Positions 16,808-32,165 of a DNA stretch of 64,000 nucleotides are shown piece after piece. Within the stretch, counting starts at the first letter, position 1. Every line of letters starts with the position of its first letter. A program made the translations under genes and the position numbers. Under the pieces are notes generated by a model. It saw nothing but the letters and a program-made list of their open reading frames with translations. It made no database searches and had not been told where the DNA came from. The DNA comes from Paracoccus marinaquae (GTDB lineage: Bacteria > Pseudomonadota > Alphaproteobacteria > Rhodobacterales > Rhodobacteraceae), in contig NZ_JAHKNG010000012.1 of the NCBI RefSeq assembly GCF_018860165.1, forward strand, positions 37,160 to 101,159, read 5' to 3'.

Positions 16808-18901
16808 TCAGTACGTGCCCCGCATCATCACCCAGATCAGCAAGCCCACGATGCCCAGGACCATCGCGAAGGCATAATGGAACAGATAGCCCGACTGGAG
16901 TCGCCCGGCGAAGCGGGTCAGCCGGGGAATGATTCCCATGGCCAGCCCGTTGATGGCGCCGTCGATAACCGCCCCGTCGCCGCCCGTCCACAGCTTGCGG
17001 CCGATCCATCTGGCGGGACGCACGAAAATCGCGTCGTAAAGCTCGTCGAAATACCACTTGTTCAGCAGGAAGCGATACAGCGCGGGCTGGCTTTCGGCCA
17101 GCTTGCGCGGCGTATCGGGGCTGCGGATGTAGAAGACCCAGGCCAGCAGAAGACCGCCCAGCATGGCGAAGAAGGGCGAGACCTTGACCCAGGTCGGGGA
17201 TTCATGCGCCTCGGTCAGCACATGGTTGTCCGGGTGCATGTAGATCGCCCCGCCGACCGGTGCCGGAACATCGGTGTTCAACCCCTCGGCATGGCCCTCG
17301 GCCGCAGGCTCGGCCGGGGCGGCCTCGGGGGCGCCATGGTCGCCTTCGGCCGCCTCGGCCACGACAGTCTCGCCGGCCCCGCCGATATGGAAGAACGCGT
17401 TGACGCTGTCATGGCTGCCGAAGAACGGGCCGTACCAGACCATCCCCGAGAAGATCGCGCCGACCGCCAGCACGCCCAGCGGCACAGTCATCACCGGCGG
17501 GCTTTCATGGGCATGGTCATGCGCGTGATGATCGCCGCGCGGCTTGCCCCAGAAGGTCAGGAACATCAGCCGCCAGCTGTAGAAGCTGGTGAAGGCGGCA
17601 GCCACGACCAGCAGCCAGAAGGCGTAGGAATTGCCCGCCCAGGCGCTTTCGATCACCGCGTCCTTGGACAGGAAGCCGGCAAAGCCGATGGTGGTCAGCG
17701 GAATGCCGACACCGGTGATCGCCAGCGTGCCGATCAGCATCGCCCAGAAGGTCAGCGGGATCTTCTTCCGCAGCCCGCCGTAATTGCGCATGTCCTGCTC
17801 GTGATGCATGGCATGGATGACCGAGCCGGCGCCAAGGAACAGCATCGCCTTGAAGAAGGCATGGGTCATCAGGTGGAACATGGCGACCGAATAGACGCCG
17901 ACACCCGCCGCCACGAACATGTAGCCCAGCTGCGAACAGGTCGAATAGGCGATCACGCGCTTGATGTCGTTCTGCACCAGACCCACGGTCGCGGCGAAGA
18001 AGGCGGTGGTTGCGCCGACTACGGTCACGACCAGCTTTGCCTCGGGCGCGAACTCGAACAGGGGCGACATCCGGCAGACCAGGAACACGCCCGCCGTCAC
18101 CATGGTCGCGGCGTGGATCAGCGCGGAGACCGGCGTCGGCCCCTCCATCGCGTCGGGCAGCCAGGTGTGCAGCAGAAGCTGCGCCGACTTGCCCATCGCG
18201 CCCACGAACAGCAGGAAGGCCAGCAGATCGGCGGCATTCCAGGCCCGCCACAGGAAGTGCATCTGCACTTCGGCCAGATCGGGCACCTGTTCGAATATGG
18301 CGTCGAACTGGATCGAGCCGGTCATCCACCAGATCCCGAAAATCCCCAGCAGGAAGCCGAAATCGCCCACCCGGTTGACCACGAAGGCCTTGATCGCGGC
18401 GGCATTGGCCGAGTGTTTCTTGTAGTAGAAGCCGATCAGCAGGTAGGAGGCGACGCCCACGCCCTCCCAGCCGAAGAACAGCTGCAGCAGGTTGTCGGCG
18501 GTCACCAGCGCCAGCATGGCGAAGGTGAAGAAGCTCAGATAGGCGAAGAAGCGGGCCTTGTAATGCTCGTCATGGGTCCAGTTGTCGTCATGGGCCATGT
18601 AGCCGACGGAATAGAGGTGAACCAGCGCCGAGACGGTGGTGACGACGATCAGCATGATCGCGGTCAGCCGGTCCAGCCGGATCGCCCATTCGCTGACGAA
18701 ATCGCCCGACACCACCCAGTCGAGGACGGGGATCTGCCGCACCTCGCCGTCAAAGCCGAGGAAGATGATCCAGCTGAACAGGCAGGCCGCGAACAGCACG
18801 CCGGTGGTCAGGTATTGCGCGGCCGTCTCGCCGATCACGCGCCAGCCGAAGCCGGCGATGATGGCGGCCAGAAGCGGGGCGAAGAGAATGAACTGCACCA
18901 T
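16808..18901 (-). CDS. nuoL: NADH-quinone oxidoreductase subunit L
   Basis: A 697-residue antiporter-like subunit at the distal end of the membrane arm, with about 15-16 helices including the lateral helix region. [20 protein letters not shown] and [10 protein letters not shown] are typical of NuoL. A hydrophilic insertion of about 60 residues around positions 500-560, rich in Ala, Glu and His, separates the core helices from the C-terminal lateral helix part and is longer than in E. coli; such loops occur in other Rhodobacteraceae. It starts 6 bp after nuoK ends. Confidence 0.96.
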   Translation of the reverse strand: MVQFILFAPLLAAIIAGFGWRVIGETAAQYLTTGVLFAACLFSWIIFLGFDGEVRQIPVLDWVVSGDFVSEWAIRLDRLTAIMLIVVTTVSALVHLYSVGYMAHDDNWTHDEHYKARFFAYLSFFTFAMLALVTADNLLQLFFGWEGVGVASYLLIGFYYKKHSANAAAIKAFVVNRVGDFGFLLGIFGIWWMTGSIQFDAIFEQVPDLAEVQMHFLWRAWNAADLLAFLLFVGAMGKSAQLLLHTWLPDAMEGPTPVSALIHAATMVTAGVFLVCRMSPLFEFAPEAKLVVTVVGATTAFFAATVGLVQNDIKRVIAYSTCSQLGYMFVAAGVGVYSVAMFHLMTHAFFKAMLFLGAGSVIHAMHHEQDMRNYGGLRKKIPLTFWAMLIGTLAITGVGIPLTTIGFAGFLSKDAVIESAWAGNSYAFWLLVVAAAFTSFYSWRLMFLTFWGKPRGDHHAHDHAHESPPVMTVPLGVLAVGAIFSGMVWYGPFFGSHDSVNAFFHIGGAGETVVAEAAEGDHGAPEAAPAEPAAEGHAEGLNTDVPAPVGGAIYMHPDNHVLTEAHESPTWVKVSPFFAMLGGLLLAWVFYIRSPDTPRKLAESQPALYRFLLNKWYFDELYDAIFVRPARWIGRKLWTGGDGAVIDGAINGLAMGIIPRLTRFAGRLQSGYLFHYAFAMVLGIVGLLIWVMMRGTY

Positions 18902-18907
18902 GTTTCC

Positions 18908-20794
<1,887 letters not shown>

Positions 20795-21826
20795 CTACAC
20801 TCCTGCCCAGCGGGCCCAGAAGGTCCCGAAGACCTCGTATTTCGCAAGGAACGCCACGATCACCACCCAGCCCAGCGACAGCGGCAGGAACACCTTCCAG
20901 CCGATCCGCATCAGCTGGTCATAGCGGTAGCGCGGCACGATCGCCTTCACCATCGAGAACATGAAGAACCAGAAGACCATCTTCAGGAACATCCACATCG
21001 CCCCGTCCGGAATGCCCGGGATGGGCGACAGCCAGCCGCCGAAGAACAGCACCGAGATCAGCGCGCACATCAGCCACATGGCGATGTATTCGCCGGCCAT
21101 GAACAGCAGATAGGGGGTCGAGGAATATTCGACCATGAAGCCCGCGACCAGTTCGGATTCCGCCTCGGGCAGATCGAAGGGCGGGCGGTTCGTCTCGGCC
21201 AGGGCGCTGATGAAGAACAGCACCATCATCGGCAGATGCGGCAGCCAGTACCAGCTCAGCAGCCCCGCCCCGGCCTGCGCCTCGACGATGGCCGACAGGT
21301 TCATCGAGCCGGTCGAGATGATGATGCCGATGATGATGAGGCCAAGGCTGACCTCGTAGGAAATCATCTGCGCGGCCGAACGCAACGAGCCGAGGAACGG
21401 ATATTTCGAGTTCGAGGCCCAGCCGCCCATGATCACGCCGTAAACCTCGAGCGAGGAGACGGCCATGACGAACAGGATGCCGACGTTGATGTCGGACATC
21501 ACCCAGCCGGGCGCGAAGGGGATGGCCACGAAGGCCAGCAGCGCCAGGGTCATCGACAGGAACGGCGCCAGGAAGAAGACGAACTTGTCGGCCCCGGCCG
21601 GAACCACGATTTCCTTGCAGACATATTTCAGCGCGTCCGCGAAGGTCTGCAGCAGGCCCCAGGGACCGACCACGTTCGGGCCGCGCCGCAGCTGCACGGC
21701 GGCCCAGATCTTGCGGTCGCCATAGACCAGATAGATCAGCGACAGCATCACGAAGGCGATGATCGCCAGACCCTGCGCCAGCAGGATGATCGCCATGCCC
21801 CAGGAAGATGCCCAAAAACCATCCAT
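20795..21826 (-). CDS. nuoH: NADH-quinone oxidoreductase subunit H
   Basis: A 343-residue membrane subunit (ND1) with eight to nine helices, forming the quinone chamber together with NuoB and Nuo[18 protein letters not shown] and [20 protein letters not shown] are the diagnostic loops. It follows the lipoprotein gene by 21 bp and precedes nuoI by 3 bp. Confidence 0.97.
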   Translation of the reverse strand: MDGFWASSWGMAIILLAQGLAIIAFVMLSLIYLVYGDRKIWAAVQLRRGPNVVGPWGLLQTFADALKYVCKEIVVPAGADKFVFFLAPFLSMTLALLAFVAIPFAPGWVMSDINVGILFVMAVSSLEVYGVIMGGWASNSKYPFLGSLRSAAQMISYEVSLGLIIIGIIISTGSMNLSAIVEAQAGAGLLSWYWLPHLPMMVLFFISALAETNRPPFDLPEAESELVAGFMVEYSSTPYLLFMAGEYIAMWLMCALISVLFFGGWLSPIPGIPDGAMWMFLKMVFWFFMFSMVKAIVPRYRYDQLMRIGWKVFLPLSLGWVVIVAFLAKYEVFGTFWARWAGV

Positions 21827-21847
21827 GATGCCTGTCCCTCTTCCTTG

Positions 21848-22615
21848 CTACGCCGCGGGAATGCCGCGTGCCTTGCATTCGCGCAAGGTCTCATTCGTTT
21901 CCATCACCCGCAGTCCCAGCGGTTTGTCATCCGAGATCGTAAAAGCGGCCCCGATCAACAGCTTGCCGTTGCGCGTATCCTGCAGTGTGCGGATATGGCG
22001 GCCATAGCCTGCCCCTTCCGCCTTCGCCCAGCCGGCCAGCGCGCAGGTGGCATACGAGAAGGCGATATCGGCGTCCACCCCCTCGCGCAGGTTCGCCGTC
22101 ACCTCGACCAGATCGCCCTGCTTGCCGGCGTTCAGCACCACCACCCGCGAGCCGATGAAATCCTCGGGGGCGACCACGGTACCCTTCTGCCACTCGGGCA
22201 GCGCCGGCTGGGTCCGCTTGGCGAATTCCTCCAGCGCCTTTTCCTGCGCGGTCTTGCGATACGGTCGGTTCGGCGCGACCAGCCCGCCCAGATCGAGGTC
22301 GAGATTCGTGTTCAGCGCCATCAGGTCGGCCTCGCTGACCGCGAAGGCATCGCGACCGGCGGGGGTGTCCAGATCCATGGTAGTCACGCTGCCATCGGGT
22401 TCGAGGATCAGGATCTCGCCGGACTTGGTCGAGATCCGGGCCAGCGTCAGAGGCGCATCGCCCTTGCCGGGATTCGGCGTGGCGATCCGGGCGGTCACCT
22501 GATCGGGCTTCGCGGGCGGACGGCCATCCTTCGGCTCTGCCGCGCAGCCGGCCAGCAGCGCCGCCGCCGCCAGCGCGGCGATGAGGGTCGGTGGCTTGCG
22601 GAAGGCTGGCCGCAT
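21848..22615 (-). CDS. Lipoprotein of unknown function between nuoG and nuoH
   Basis: A 255-residue predicted lipoprotein: Arg/Lys N-terminus, hydrophobic stretch and lipobox LLAGC at about residues 20-24, then a Pro/Asp-rich linker. The mature part has no recognised domain; it includes a conserved-looking EDFIGSRVVVLNAGKQGD and three further Cys (ATCALAG, RECKARG). ATG 22615 has GGAG upstream. An in-frame GTG at 22624 overlaps the nuoG stop and is an alternative. Its location inside the nuo run implies a role in envelope-side complex I biogenesis or simple co-transcription. Confidence 0.75.
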   Translation of the reverse strand: MRPAFRKPPTLIAALAAAALLAGCAAEPKDGRPPAKPDQVTARIATPNPGKGDAPLTLARISTKSGEILILEPDGSVTTMDLDTPAGRDAFAVSEADLMALNTNLDLDLGGLVAPNRPYRKTAQEKALEEFAKRTQPALPEWQKGTVVAPEDFIGSRVVVLNAGKQGDLVEVTANLREGVDADIAFSYATCALAGWAKAEGAGYGRHIRTLQDTRNGKLLIGAAFTISDDKPLGLRVMETNETLRECKARGIPAA

Positions 22616-22620
22616 CGCGA

Positions 22621-24645
22621 TCACTCCGCCGCGACGGCCGGAGAGGCCCGGCGCGCCATCGCCATCCGCGACAGTTCCCCCATCAGCGGCGACGAGCGCG
22701 CGATCGGGTTGGTCAGATAGAAATCCTTCACCGGATAGACAAAGCTGGCGCGCCCCGGATCGCGCAGCTCCAGCGGCTGCCAGACGTTTTCCGGCACGCT
22801 GTCGATCCTCGACAGATGCGGCACCGCCGCGATCAGCTTCTGGCGCAGCTGCGCTAGGCTGTCCCAGGGCAGTTGCTGGCCCAGTTCCGCCGACAGCGCG
22901 CGCAGGATGGCCCAGTTTTCCTTGGCCTCGCCGGGCGCGAAATTGGCGCGCATGGCCAGTTGCGGACGGCCCTCGGTATTCACGAACAGGCCGTTCTCTT
23001 CGGTGTAGCTGGCAGCGGGCAGGATGATGTCGGCGCGATGCGCGCCGCGGTCGCCATGGCTGCCCTGATAGATGACGAAGGCGCCGTCGGCCACGTCGAC
23101 CTCGTCGGCGCCCAGGTTATAGATCACCTCGGCGCCCTCGATGGCGGCCGTCAGCCCGCCCTCGGTCACCGCGCCCACATCCATCGCGCCGACCCGCCCG
23201 GCCGCCGTGTGCAGGATCAGAAGCTTCGAGTTCGAATTCTCGGCCAGCTTCATCGCATGGGCCAGCACGGCCTCGCCATCGGCTTCGCGGATCGCGCCCT
23301 GCCCGACGATCACCAGGGTCGGCTTGTCGTGGGTTTCCTGGCTGATCTCGCGCGAGGACAGGCTTTCCAGCGCCGCGCGGTCATTGCCGATATGGGCATA
23401 GTCATAGGTCAGATCGACCGGCTCGCCCACCAGCCCGATCTGCGCGCCACGCGCCCAGGCCTTGCGGATGCGGGCGTTCAGCACCGGCGCCTCGTCGCGC
23501 GGATTGGTGCCGATCAGCTGGATCATCGCGGCCGTGTCGATATCCTCGATCCGCGCCGTGCCGACATAGGCCGAGCGGTTGCCGATCGGCAGCTTGGCCC
23601 CGTCGGTACGGCATTCGACGCGGCCGCCCAGCCCCTCGATCAGCGTCTTGAGGCTGAAGGCGGCCTCGACCGGGGCCAGATCGCCGATCAGCCCGGCAAG
23701 TTTCTTCCCGCTCATGGCGCGGGCGGCGGCGGTCAGCGCCTCGGACCATGTCGCCGGGCGCAGCCTGCCGTTCTCGCGGAGATAGGGCTTGTCCAGCCGC
23801 TGGCGGCGCAGCCCGTCCCAGACGAAACGGGTCTTGTCGGAGATCCATTCCTCGTTCACGCCGTCATGGTTGCGCGGCAGGATCCGCATGACCTCGCGGC
23901 CCTTGGTATCGACGCGGATGGAACTGCCAAGCGCGTCCATCACGTCGATGGTCTCGGTCTTGGTCAGTTCCCACGGCCGGGCAGTGAAGGCATAGGGCTT
24001 GGAAACCAGCGCACCGACCGGGCAGAGGTCGATGATATTGCCCTGCATGTTCGAATCGAGCGTCTGGTTCAGGTAAGAGGTGATCTCGCTGTCCTCGCCG
24101 CGCCCGGTCTGGCCCATCTGGGTGATGCCCGCGACCTCGGTGGTAAAGCGCACGCAGCGGGTGCACGAGATGCAGCGGGTCATATGCGTCTCGACCAGCG
24201 GGCCGAGATTCAGGTCCTCGCTGGCGCGCTTGGGTTCGCGGAAGCGCGAGAAATCGACGCCGTAAGCCATCGCCTGATCCTGCAGGTCGCATTCGCCGCC
24301 CTGATCGCAGATCGGGCAATCCAGCGGATGGTTGATCAGCAGGAACTCCATCACCCCCTCGCGGGCCTTGCGGACCATGGGCGAATTCGTGCGGATCTCG
24401 GAGGGGGCGCCCTCGGGCCCCGGACGCAGGTCCTTGACCTGCATCGCGCAGGAGGCGGCGGGCTTGGGCGGGCCGCCCACCACCTCGACCAGACACATCC
24501 GGCAGTTGCCCGCAATCGACAGGCGTTCGTGATAGCAGAAGCGCGGGATCTCGATCCCGGCCTGTTCACAGGCCTGGATCAGGGTCAGGTTGGGATCGAC
24601 CTCGACCAGCCTGTCATCGATCTTGATTGTCCGCAAATCGGCCAT
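22621..24645 (-). CDS. nuoG: NADH-quinone oxidoreductase subunit G
   Basis: A 674-residue peripheral-arm subunit. The N-terminal [2Fe-2S] ferredoxin domain (C-x10-C-x2-C, including CRMCLVE) is followed by a His/Cys-ligated [4Fe-4S] region ([15 protein letters not shown]), a second cluster region (TRCISCTRC) and a molybdopterin oxidoreductase-like domain from about residue 220 that has lost its cofactor in the family. ATG 24645 ([11 protein letters not shown]) has AAGGAAAG upstream and gives the Paracoccus Nqo3 length; the longer frame is rejected. Confidence 0.95.
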   Translation of the reverse strand: MADLRTIKIDDRLVEVDPNLTLIQACEQAGIEIPRFCYHERLSIAGNCRMCLVEVVGGPPKPAASCAMQVKDLRPGPEGAPSEIRTNSPMVRKAREGVMEFLLINHPLDCPICDQGGECDLQDQAMAYGVDFSRFREPKRASEDLNLGPLVETHMTRCISCTRCVRFTTEVAGITQMGQTGRGEDSEITSYLNQTLDSNMQGNIIDLCPVGALVSKPYAFTARPWELTKTETIDVMDALGSSIRVDTKGREVMRILPRNHDGVNEEWISDKTRFVWDGLRRQRLDKPYLRENGRLRPATWSEALTAAARAMSGKKLAGLIGDLAPVEAAFSLKTLIEGLGGRVECRTDGAKLPIGNRSAYVGTARIEDIDTAAMIQLIGTNPRDEAPVLNARIRKAWARGAQIGLVGEPVDLTYDYAHIGNDRAALESLSSREISQETHDKPTLVIVGQGAIREADGEAVLAHAMKLAENSNSKLLILHTAAGRVGAMDVGAVTEGGLTAAIEGAEVIYNLGADEVDVADGAFVIYQGSHGDRGAHRADIILPAASYTEENGLFVNTEGRPQLAMRANFAPGEAKENWAILRALSAELGQQLPWDSLAQLRQKLIAAVPHLSRIDSVPENVWQPLELRDPGRASFVYPVKDFYLTNPIARSSPLMGELSRMAMARRASPAVAAE

Positions 24646-24656
24646 CACTGCTTTCC

Positions 24657-25082
24657 TTACCTGGCGCTGAGAAGCGATCCCGTGACCGTCTTCTTCGCGA
24701 TTTCTTCCCGCCCGAGGCGGCAATAGCTTTCGGCATCACCCGATTTCACGCCGTTGCGGGCCATGTAATCGTCGGCCACGGCATAGATGCGTTTCCGGTC
24801 GGGCTTGCTGTCGAGAAACGCCTCGATCTGGGCCTGGGTATAGCCCTGCTTTCTGGCATATTTCATCAGCGCGCGGGCCTGGCTGTAGGCATAGACGATA
24901 CGCCCGTCGATCGAGGGACATTCACGCCGGATGCGGTCGGCGATGCGCGCCGCGATCAGCCGGTCGTTGATGTATCTTTCCTGGCTGAGCGGTTCCAGCG
25001 CGGCCGCCGGCATGGCGGTCAGGGTGATGGTCGCGGCAAGGGCGGCCGCGATCCGGCCACGGCGGTTGGGGAAAATCTTCAC
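24657..25082 (-). CDS. DUF5333 family exported protein
   Basis: A 141-residue secreted protein: signal peptide of about 29 residues ending MPAAA-LEP, then the DUF5333 domain ([40 protein letters not shown]). GTG 25082 is chosen because GGAGG stands 8 bases before it; longer in-frame starts give an Arg-rich non-secretory N-terminus. DUF5333 is found in Rhodobacteraceae; its two cysteines may form a disulfide. Function unknown. It sits between a lipoprotein gene and nuoG within the nuo run. Confidence 0.82.
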   Translation of the reverse strand: MKIFPNRRGRIAAALAATITLTAMPAAALEPLSQERYINDRLIAARIADRIRRECPSIDGRIVYAYSQARALMKYARKQGYTQAQIEAFLDSKPDRKRIYAVADDYMARNGVKSGDAESYCRLGREEIAKKTVTGSLLSAR

Positions 25083-25171
25083 GGCGCGTGCCTCCGTTCT
25101 GCTACTGCGCCTCGCTGTAGCACGGATGCGGGGCATGGCCCCGGCAGCAGCAGGTAAGAAGGCCGTGAGGC

Positions 25172-25525
25172 TCATGAGCGGCAAGCCTCGTAATACCAGT
25201 ATCCGCCGGTCAGCGCCGACATGAAGGTTCCCGCGGTCCCGCCCTCATAGCCCTGCGTCCGGCAGAAGGCATCGACGGCCCGGTCGGCCGCGGCCCCCTC
25301 GGCGGCGGTCAGGGCGGCGCCAGCCGGTCCCGTCACCGCCAGATCCCCCGCCCGCGTCGGGTCAGGCTCGACCACATAGGTCTTGCCGTCGATGCTGTAG
25401 GGGACGCGATCACCGCCGGCAGTGCCGCAGGCCGCAAGGCCCAGTACCGCCAGCACGACCGGCAACCGGGCAAGGGCCCGCCCCCTGCCTTCGCTCGTCA
25501 TGGCTGTCCACATCGGATTCGTCAT
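25172..25525 (-). CDS. Small lipoprotein between nuoF and the DUF5333 gene
   Basis: A 117-residue predicted lipoprotein with lipobox LAAC near residue 33 ([16 protein letters not shown]). The mature domain begins [16 protein letters not shown] and ends with two Cys ([18 protein letters not shown]). No family is recognised. ATG 25525 has GGAG 8 bases upstream; a downstream ATG at 25501 without ribosome binding site is the alternative. It starts 4 bp after the nuoF stop, so it is cotranscribed. Confidence 0.7.
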   Translation of the reverse strand: MTNPMWTAMTSEGRGRALARLPVVLAVLGLAACGTAGGDRVPYSIDGKTYVVEPDPTRAGDLAVTGPAGAALTAAEGAAADRAVDAFCRTQGYEGGTAGTFMSALTGGYWYYEACRS

Positions 25526-25529
25526 CTGC

Positions 25530-26825
<1,296 letters not shown>

Positions 26826-26853
26826 CTAACTATCAATCCTCATCACCCGGGCG

Positions 26854-27069
26854 TTACACGCCATTCCTGCGCCGCCAGATACGCCAGGTCACCAGCAGCG
26901 ACCAGACAAAAGCACCGATTGCGGCAAGATCGGCCAGATAGGCCCATTTCGCCGCCCATCCATAACGGCCGCCAAGCCATTGAACCGCCAGCCAGAGAAC
27001 CATCGTCACGGCAATGACCACGGCCGCCAGCCGCATCTGTCCCGTCTCCTGGCCGCCGTTCTCTGCCAT
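26854..27069 (-). CDS. DUF5337 family small membrane protein
   Basis: A 71-residue protein with two predicted transmembrane helices (about residues 12-31 and 41-61) joined by a short GRYGWAAKWAY loop, and a positively charged C-terminus (WRIWRRRNGV). It matches DUF5337, a small family I associate with Rhodobacteraceae nuo operons. Its start codon shares a base with the stop of the upstream gene, so the two are coupled. Function unknown. Confidence 0.78.
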   Translation of the reverse strand: MAENGGQETGQMRLAAVVIAVTMVLWLAVQWLGGRYGWAAKWAYLADLAAIGAFVWSLLVTWRIWRRRNGV

Positions 27070-27713
27070 CAGTAAACGTTACCTTCATCGACACGCTTAG
27101 AAAACTCGGTGTCGCCACCTGCGGCAAGAAGCCTCGCCTGTCCGACCCAGTCGTCGCTGCGGATGCGCCCGCCCATGCGGCCGATCAGTTCGGCGAAGCG
27201 ATCCATCTCGGCCTCGTCCCAGGCCGCAATCTGCGCGAAACGGCGGATTCCGTTCGCCTGCAACAACTCTTCCAGCTTGGGACCGACGCCCTTGATCTTC
27301 TTCAGGTCATCCGCCGCATCGGGGACGGCTGCCGCCCCGGCCTGCGTTTCGGGGCGCCCGGCCCCGGCCGGCTTGACCGGATCGCCCTTGGGCGCGGCCG
27401 ACGGGGCCGGCTCGGGCTTGTGCGCCGCCGGAGGCGGCGATGACGGCTTCGAGACGGGCTGCGCGTCCTGCGGCTCTGCCCGTGGCGTCGCCGCCGCCAG
27501 GGGCGCCGCCGGCTGCCATGCGGAAGCGTCATGCGCCGGCTCGCCGCCGCAGACCAGCCAGACCAGGAAGACGCCGAACAGGCCGGTCGCGATCAGCGCC
27601 AGAAACAGCGCCTCGAACCAGGCCAGCGGGCCGGTTCCGGCCAGGATCCAGACCAGCAGCCCCAGCCCCGCCGCGGCGATCCAGCAGCTCCTGTTACAGT
27701 TCGCATTCGGCAT
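27069..27713 (-). CDS. Membrane-anchored helix-hairpin-helix protein paralogous to the NuoE tail
   Basis: A 214-residue protein: two transmembrane helices (about 10-30 and 34-54), a Pro/Ala linker (55-135) and a C-terminal helix-hairpin-helix domain (about 138-214) beginning [17 protein letters not shown] and containing WVGQARLLAAGGDTEFS. The C-terminus of NuoE, encoded immediately upstream, ends in the same domain ([34 protein letters not shown]). The two domains are clear paralogues. In other proteins the fold binds DNA or mediates protein contacts; here a contact at the NuoE-NuoF module is the simpler guess. Unnamed. Confidence 0.8.
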   Translation of the reverse strand: MPNANCNRSCWIAAAGLGLLVWILAGTGPLAWFEALFLALIATGLFGVFLVWLVCGGEPAHDASAWQPAAPLAAATPRAEPQDAQPVSKPSSPPPAAHKPEPAPSAAPKGDPVKPAGAGRPETQAGAAAVPDAADDLKKIKGVGPKLEELLQANGIRRFAQIAAWDEAEMDRFAELIGRMGGRIRSDDWVGQARLLAAGGDTEFSKRVDEGNVY

Positions 27714-27744
27714 GTCCCTGTCCCCTTTTCAGGCAAGCGTTGCC

Positions 27745-28845
27745 CTATTCCTCGTCGTAGCGGCCATCCTCCTCGGCGCGGCGCGAAAACTCGGTCTCGC
27801 CGCCGGCGGCAAGAACCCTGGCCTGCGCCACCCATTCGTCCCTCGATGCCCGGCCCTTGAACCCTTCCAGATTGGCATCGACCCAGGCAAGCTCTGCCTC
27901 GCCCCAGCCGGCAACCTGATCGAAGTGAAAGAATCCCAGACTGTGCAGCAGGGCCTCGAGTTTCGGCCCGACCCCCTTGATCATCTTCAGGTCGTCGGCC
28001 GTGCCCCCCCTCGGGGCATCAAGGCCCTCGGGCCGGCGGCCGGCAACCTCTGCCGTGGCGACAGCCGCCTCGGCCGGGCGCGCTGCTGCCTTGGGCGCGC
28101 CGGTCTTGCCGCCCCGGTCATCGCCCGCCGCCTGCGGCCGCGCATCGCGCAGCCATTTCGTCAGGATCGGAACCTCGCTGCCGTCGATGCGCTTGACCGT
28201 CTCGCCGATATCGCGGGCCAGGGTCACGCTGGCATTCAGGTCATTGCCGGTCACCCCGGTCAGGCTGGTCAGCCCGCCCGCGGGTTCCGAGGCAAAGCGG
28301 CCGTTCTGCGGCCCCGGCAGCGGCACCTCGCCGGCCGAAAAGGCGTCGATCAGCGCCTCGAGCCGCGCGGGCGTCAGATCCTCGTAGAAATCCTTGCCGA
28401 TCTGGGCCATCGGCGCGTTTGAGCAGGCACCGAGGCATTCGACCTCTTCCCAGCTGAACTTGCCGTCGGCCGACACCGTATGCGGCGTGGCGGCGATCCT
28501 GCGCTTGCAGACCTCGATCAGGTCCTCGGCCCCGCAGATCATGCAGGTCGTGGTGCCGCAAATCTGGATATTCGCCACCGAACCAACCGGTTGCAGCTGG
28601 AACATGAAGTAGAATGTGGCGACTTCCAGCACCCGGATATAGGGCATGCCCAGAAATTCGGCGCAATATTCGATGGCCGGGCGCGACAGCCAGCCCTCCT
28701 GCTCCTGCGCGCGCCACAGGACCGGAATGATCGCCGATTGCTGGCGACCTTCGGGGTACTTGGTCATCTGCGCCCGCGCCCATTCCAGATTGGCGGGGGT
28801 GAATTCGAAGCTGTCGGGTTGTTCGGGGCTAAGACGGCGAAGCAT
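27745..28845 (-). CDS. nuoE: NADH-quinone oxidoreductase subunit E with C-terminal helix-hairpin-helix extension
   Basis: A 366-residue protein. Residues 1-165 are the thioredoxin-like [2Fe-2S] subunit that carries cluster N1a, with ligands in [10 protein letters not shown] and CLGACSNAP. An extension of some 200 residues follows: a segment related to the subunit C-terminus, an Ala/Pro/Arg linker (about 240-280) and a helix-hairpin-helix domain (about 285-360). Classical NuoE is about 160-240 residues, so this is a fusion. Start ATG 28845 gives the standard [20 protein letters not shown]. It lies 31 bp ahead of its tail's paralogue. Confidence 0.93.
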   Translation of the reverse strand: MLRRLSPEQPDSFEFTPANLEWARAQMTKYPEGRQQSAIIPVLWRAQEQEGWLSRPAIEYCAEFLGMPYIRVLEVATFYFMFQLQPVGSVANIQICGTTTCMICGAEDLIEVCKRRIAATPHTVSADGKFSWEEVECLGACSNAPMAQIGKDFYEDLTPARLEALIDAFSAGEVPLPGPQNGRFASEPAGGLTSLTGVTGNDLNASVTLARDIGETVKRIDGSEVPILTKWLRDARPQAAGDDRGGKTGAPKAAARPAEAAVATAEVAGRRPEGLDAPRGGTADDLKMIKGVGPKLEALLHSLGFFHFDQVAGWGEAELAWVDANLEGFKGRASRDEWVAQARVLAAGGETEFSRRAEEDGRYDEE

Positions 28846-28852
28846 GAGACCC

Positions 28853-29200
28853 TCAGTTCATCGCGAAGAGCGACAGAAAGGCGGCGATGGCGGCAGCGCC
28901 GCCGACGACAAGATGAAGCCAGAACGGATGCCCCGCCCGGCGATAGATGAAGGCATCGCCAAGGCCGATGACGGCAATGGCGGTCAGCAGCCCGAACAGC
29001 ACCCGCGGTGCCCCGAACCAGGACGCGATCAGCGCCAGCACCGCCAGCCCGGCATAGCGCACCAGCATGGCCTGCGGCAGCATCTCGACCCGGTGCTGTA
29101 TCAGCTTCAGCCCCGATTCCTTATTGAAGGCCAGCAGCAGCGTGGTGGCCAGCAGCAGCAGCGCCACGATCCAGCCGATCCATGTCAGCAGCGTCTGCAT
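28853..29200 (-). CDS. Small membrane protein between nuoD and nuoE
   Basis: A 115-residue protein with about four hydrophobic helices (1-22, 42-60, 62-80, 93-112) and short charged loops ([22 protein letters not shown]). No family is recognised, although small proteins of this kind occur at the same place in other Rhodobacteraceae nuo operons. ATG 29200 has GAGG 6-9 bases upstream; the longer reading from 29224 is rejected. It ends 7 bp before nuoE starts. Role unknown. Confidence 0.75.
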   Translation of the reverse strand: MQTLLTWIGWIVALLLLATTLLLAFNKESGLKLIQHRVEMLPQAMLVRYAGLAVLALIASWFGAPRVLFGLLTAIAVIGLGDAFIYRRAGHPFWLHLVVGGAAAIAAFLSLFAMN

Positions 29201-29243
29201 CACGACCTCGGGTCCCCGGGGCACATATGTTCGGGGCGCGCGA

Positions 29244-30482
29244 TCATCGGTCCACCTCGCCGAACACGATATCCATGGTGCCGATCAGGGCGCAGACATC
29301 GGCCAGCATATGCCCCCTGGACATGTGATCCATCGCCTGAAGGTGCAGGAAGCCCGGCGCCCGGATCTTGGCGCGATAGGGCCGGTTGGTGCCGTCGCTG
29401 ACCAGATAGACGCCGAATTCACCCTTCGGCGCCTCGACCGCGGCGTAAACCTCGCCCGCCGGAACCTTGAAGCCTTCGGTGTAAAGCTTGAAGTGGTGGA
29501 TCAGGCTTTCCATGTCGCGCTTCATCTCGGCGCGGCGCGGCGGGGTCAGCTTGCCGCGCGCCAGCACGTCGCCCGCGGGCTCGGCCCGCAGCTTGGCGAT
29601 CGCCTGCCGCATGATGCCGGCCGATTGCAGCATCTCCTCCATCCGGATCAGATAGCGGTCATAGCAGTCGCCGTTCTTGCCGACGGGGATCTGGAACTCG
29701 AACTCGTCATAGCATTCATAGGGCTGGCTGCGCCGCAGGTCCCAGGCCAGCCCCGAACCGCGCGCCATGACCCCGGAAAAGCCCCAGTCCAGCACCTCCT
29801 GTTCCGAGACGATGCCGATATCCACCAGGCGTTGCTTGAAGATCCGGTTCTCGGTCAGCAGGGTATGCAGGTCGGCGACATGCTGCGGGAATTCGTCGAT
29901 CCAGGTATCGATGTCGTCCAGCAGATCGGGCGGCAGATCCTGATGCACGCCGCCGGGCCGGAAATAGGCCGAATGCAGGCGCGCGCCGCAGGCCCGCTCG
30001 TAGAAGATCATCAGCTTCTCGCGGTCCTCGAAGCCCCAGACCGGCGGGGTCAGCGCGCCCACGTCCAGCGCGCCGGTGGTGATGTTCAACAGGTGGTTCA
30101 GGATCCGGCCGATCTCGGAATACAGCACCCGGATCAGGCTGGCGCGGCGCGGCACCACGGTGCCGGTCAGCTTCTCGATGGCGAGGCACCAGGCATGTTC
30201 CTGATTCATCGGCGCCACATAGTCGAGGCGATCGAAATACGGCAGGTTCTGCAGGTAGGTGCGGCTTTCCATCAGCTTCTCGGTGCCGCGATGCAGCAGC
30301 CCGATATGCGGGTCGGCCCGTTCGACAATCTCGCCGTCAAGCTCCAGCACCATGCGCAGAACGCCATGCGCCGCAGGGTGTTGCGGGCCGAAGTTGATGT
30401 TGAAGTTGCGGATGCGCTGCTCGCCCGTCAGCGTGTCGGCCGTGCCGTCGTCATAGACATTGTTGCGGATATCACCGTCCAT
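29244..30482 (-). CDS. nuoD: NADH-quinone oxidoreductase subunit D
   Basis: A 412-residue 49-kDa-type subunit, homologous to [NiFe] hydrogenase large subunits without the metal site, which forms the quinone pocket. [13 protein letters not shown] near residue 30 holds the quinone-binding His, and [13 protein letters not shown] follows. ATG 30482 overlaps the nuoC stop by one base (TGATG); the longer frame is rejected. Length equals Paracoccus Nqo4. Confidence 0.96.
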   Translation of the reverse strand: MDGDIRNNVYDDGTADTLTGEQRIRNFNINFGPQHPAAHGVLRMVLELDGEIVERADPHIGLLHRGTEKLMESRTYLQNLPYFDRLDYVAPMNQEHAWCLAIEKLTGTVVPRRASLIRVLYSEIGRILNHLLNITTGALDVGALTPPVWGFEDREKLMIFYERACGARLHSAYFRPGGVHQDLPPDLLDDIDTWIDEFPQHVADLHTLLTENRIFKQRLVDIGIVSEQEVLDWGFSGVMARGSGLAWDLRRSQPYECYDEFEFQIPVGKNGDCYDRYLIRMEEMLQSAGIMRQAIAKLRAEPAGDVLARGKLTPPRRAEMKRDMESLIHHFKLYTEGFKVPAGEVYAAVEAPKGEFGVYLVSDGTNRPYRAKIRAPGFLHLQAMDHMSRGHMLADVCALIGTMDIVFGEVDR

Positions 30483-31102
30483 CACTGCGCCCCCTGCTTT
30501 TCGTCGCCGGGCAGCACGTATTTCGCGCCCTCCCATGGCGAGAGGAAATCGAACTGGCGGTATTCCTGCACCAGATTGACCGGTTCATAGATCACGCGCT
30601 TCTCGGATTCGTCATAGCGGACCTCGACATAGCCTGTGGTCGGGAAGTCCTTGCGCAGGGGATGGCCGCGGAAGCCGTAATCGGTCAGCAGCCGGCGAAG
30701 GTCGGGATGGCCCGAGAAGAGAATTCCGAACATGTCGAAGATCTCGCGCTCGAACCAGTTGGCGGAGGGATGGATCCGGATCAGCGAGGGCACCACCTCG
30801 TCCTCGCGGATCGCCACCTTCACCCGGATCCGCAGGTTGTTGTGCATCGACAGGAAGTGCCAGACGATGTCGAAACGCTGCTGCCGTTCGGGATAGTCCA
30901 CGGCGGTGATATCGACCAGGGAGGTGAACCGGCAGGCGCTGTCGCTGCGCAGGAACTCGGCCAGATCGACAATGCCGCTGATGGTCGAGGTGACCGTCAG
31001 CTCGTCGAACTCGACCGCGGCATCCAGCACATCGGCGCTGCGGCGCAGCCTGATATGCTCACCCAGTTGTTCCAGCGCGTCCAGATCGGGATAGGCTGCC
31101 AT
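30482..31102 (-). CDS. nuoC: NADH-quinone oxidoreductase subunit C
   Basis: A 206-residue 30-kDa-type subunit of the peripheral arm. The signature ERE(I)FDMFGI with [19 protein letters not shown] is present at about residues 120-155. It is separate from nuoD, unlike the fused NuoCD of E. coli. It starts 4 bp after nuoB ends. Confidence 0.96.
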   Translation of the reverse strand: MAAYPDLDALEQLGEHIRLRRSADVLDAAVEFDELTVTSTISGIVDLAEFLRSDSACRFTSLVDITAVDYPERQQRFDIVWHFLSMHNNLRIRVKVAIREDEVVPSLIRIHPSANWFEREIFDMFGILFSGHPDLRRLLTDYGFRGHPLRKDFPTTGYVEVRYDESEKRVIYEPVNLVQEYRQFDFLSPWEGAKYVLPGDEKQGAQ

Positions 31103-31106
31103 TCCG

Positions 31107-32050
<944 letters not shown>

Positions 32051-32060
32051 CTATGGCCGG

Positions 32061-32087
32061 TTTAGACGCGACGGCCAGCCGGGTCAA
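32061..32087 (-). promoter_or_regulatory. Possible nuo promoter
   Basis: Read on the minus strand, TTGACC (32087-32082) and TCTAAA (32066-32061) are separated by 15 bases, with the nuoA start about 65 bp downstream. The short spacer makes this tentative; no better candidate is seen in the 170 bp upstream of nuoA. Confidence 0.3.
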
Positions 32088-32165
32088 CGGGCGGCGGCCC
32101 GTGGCGGGGCCGCGAAAGGGCAGCTTTTTCATCCACTCGCAGGGTGGTCGCAGGTCTGGCGGCCG

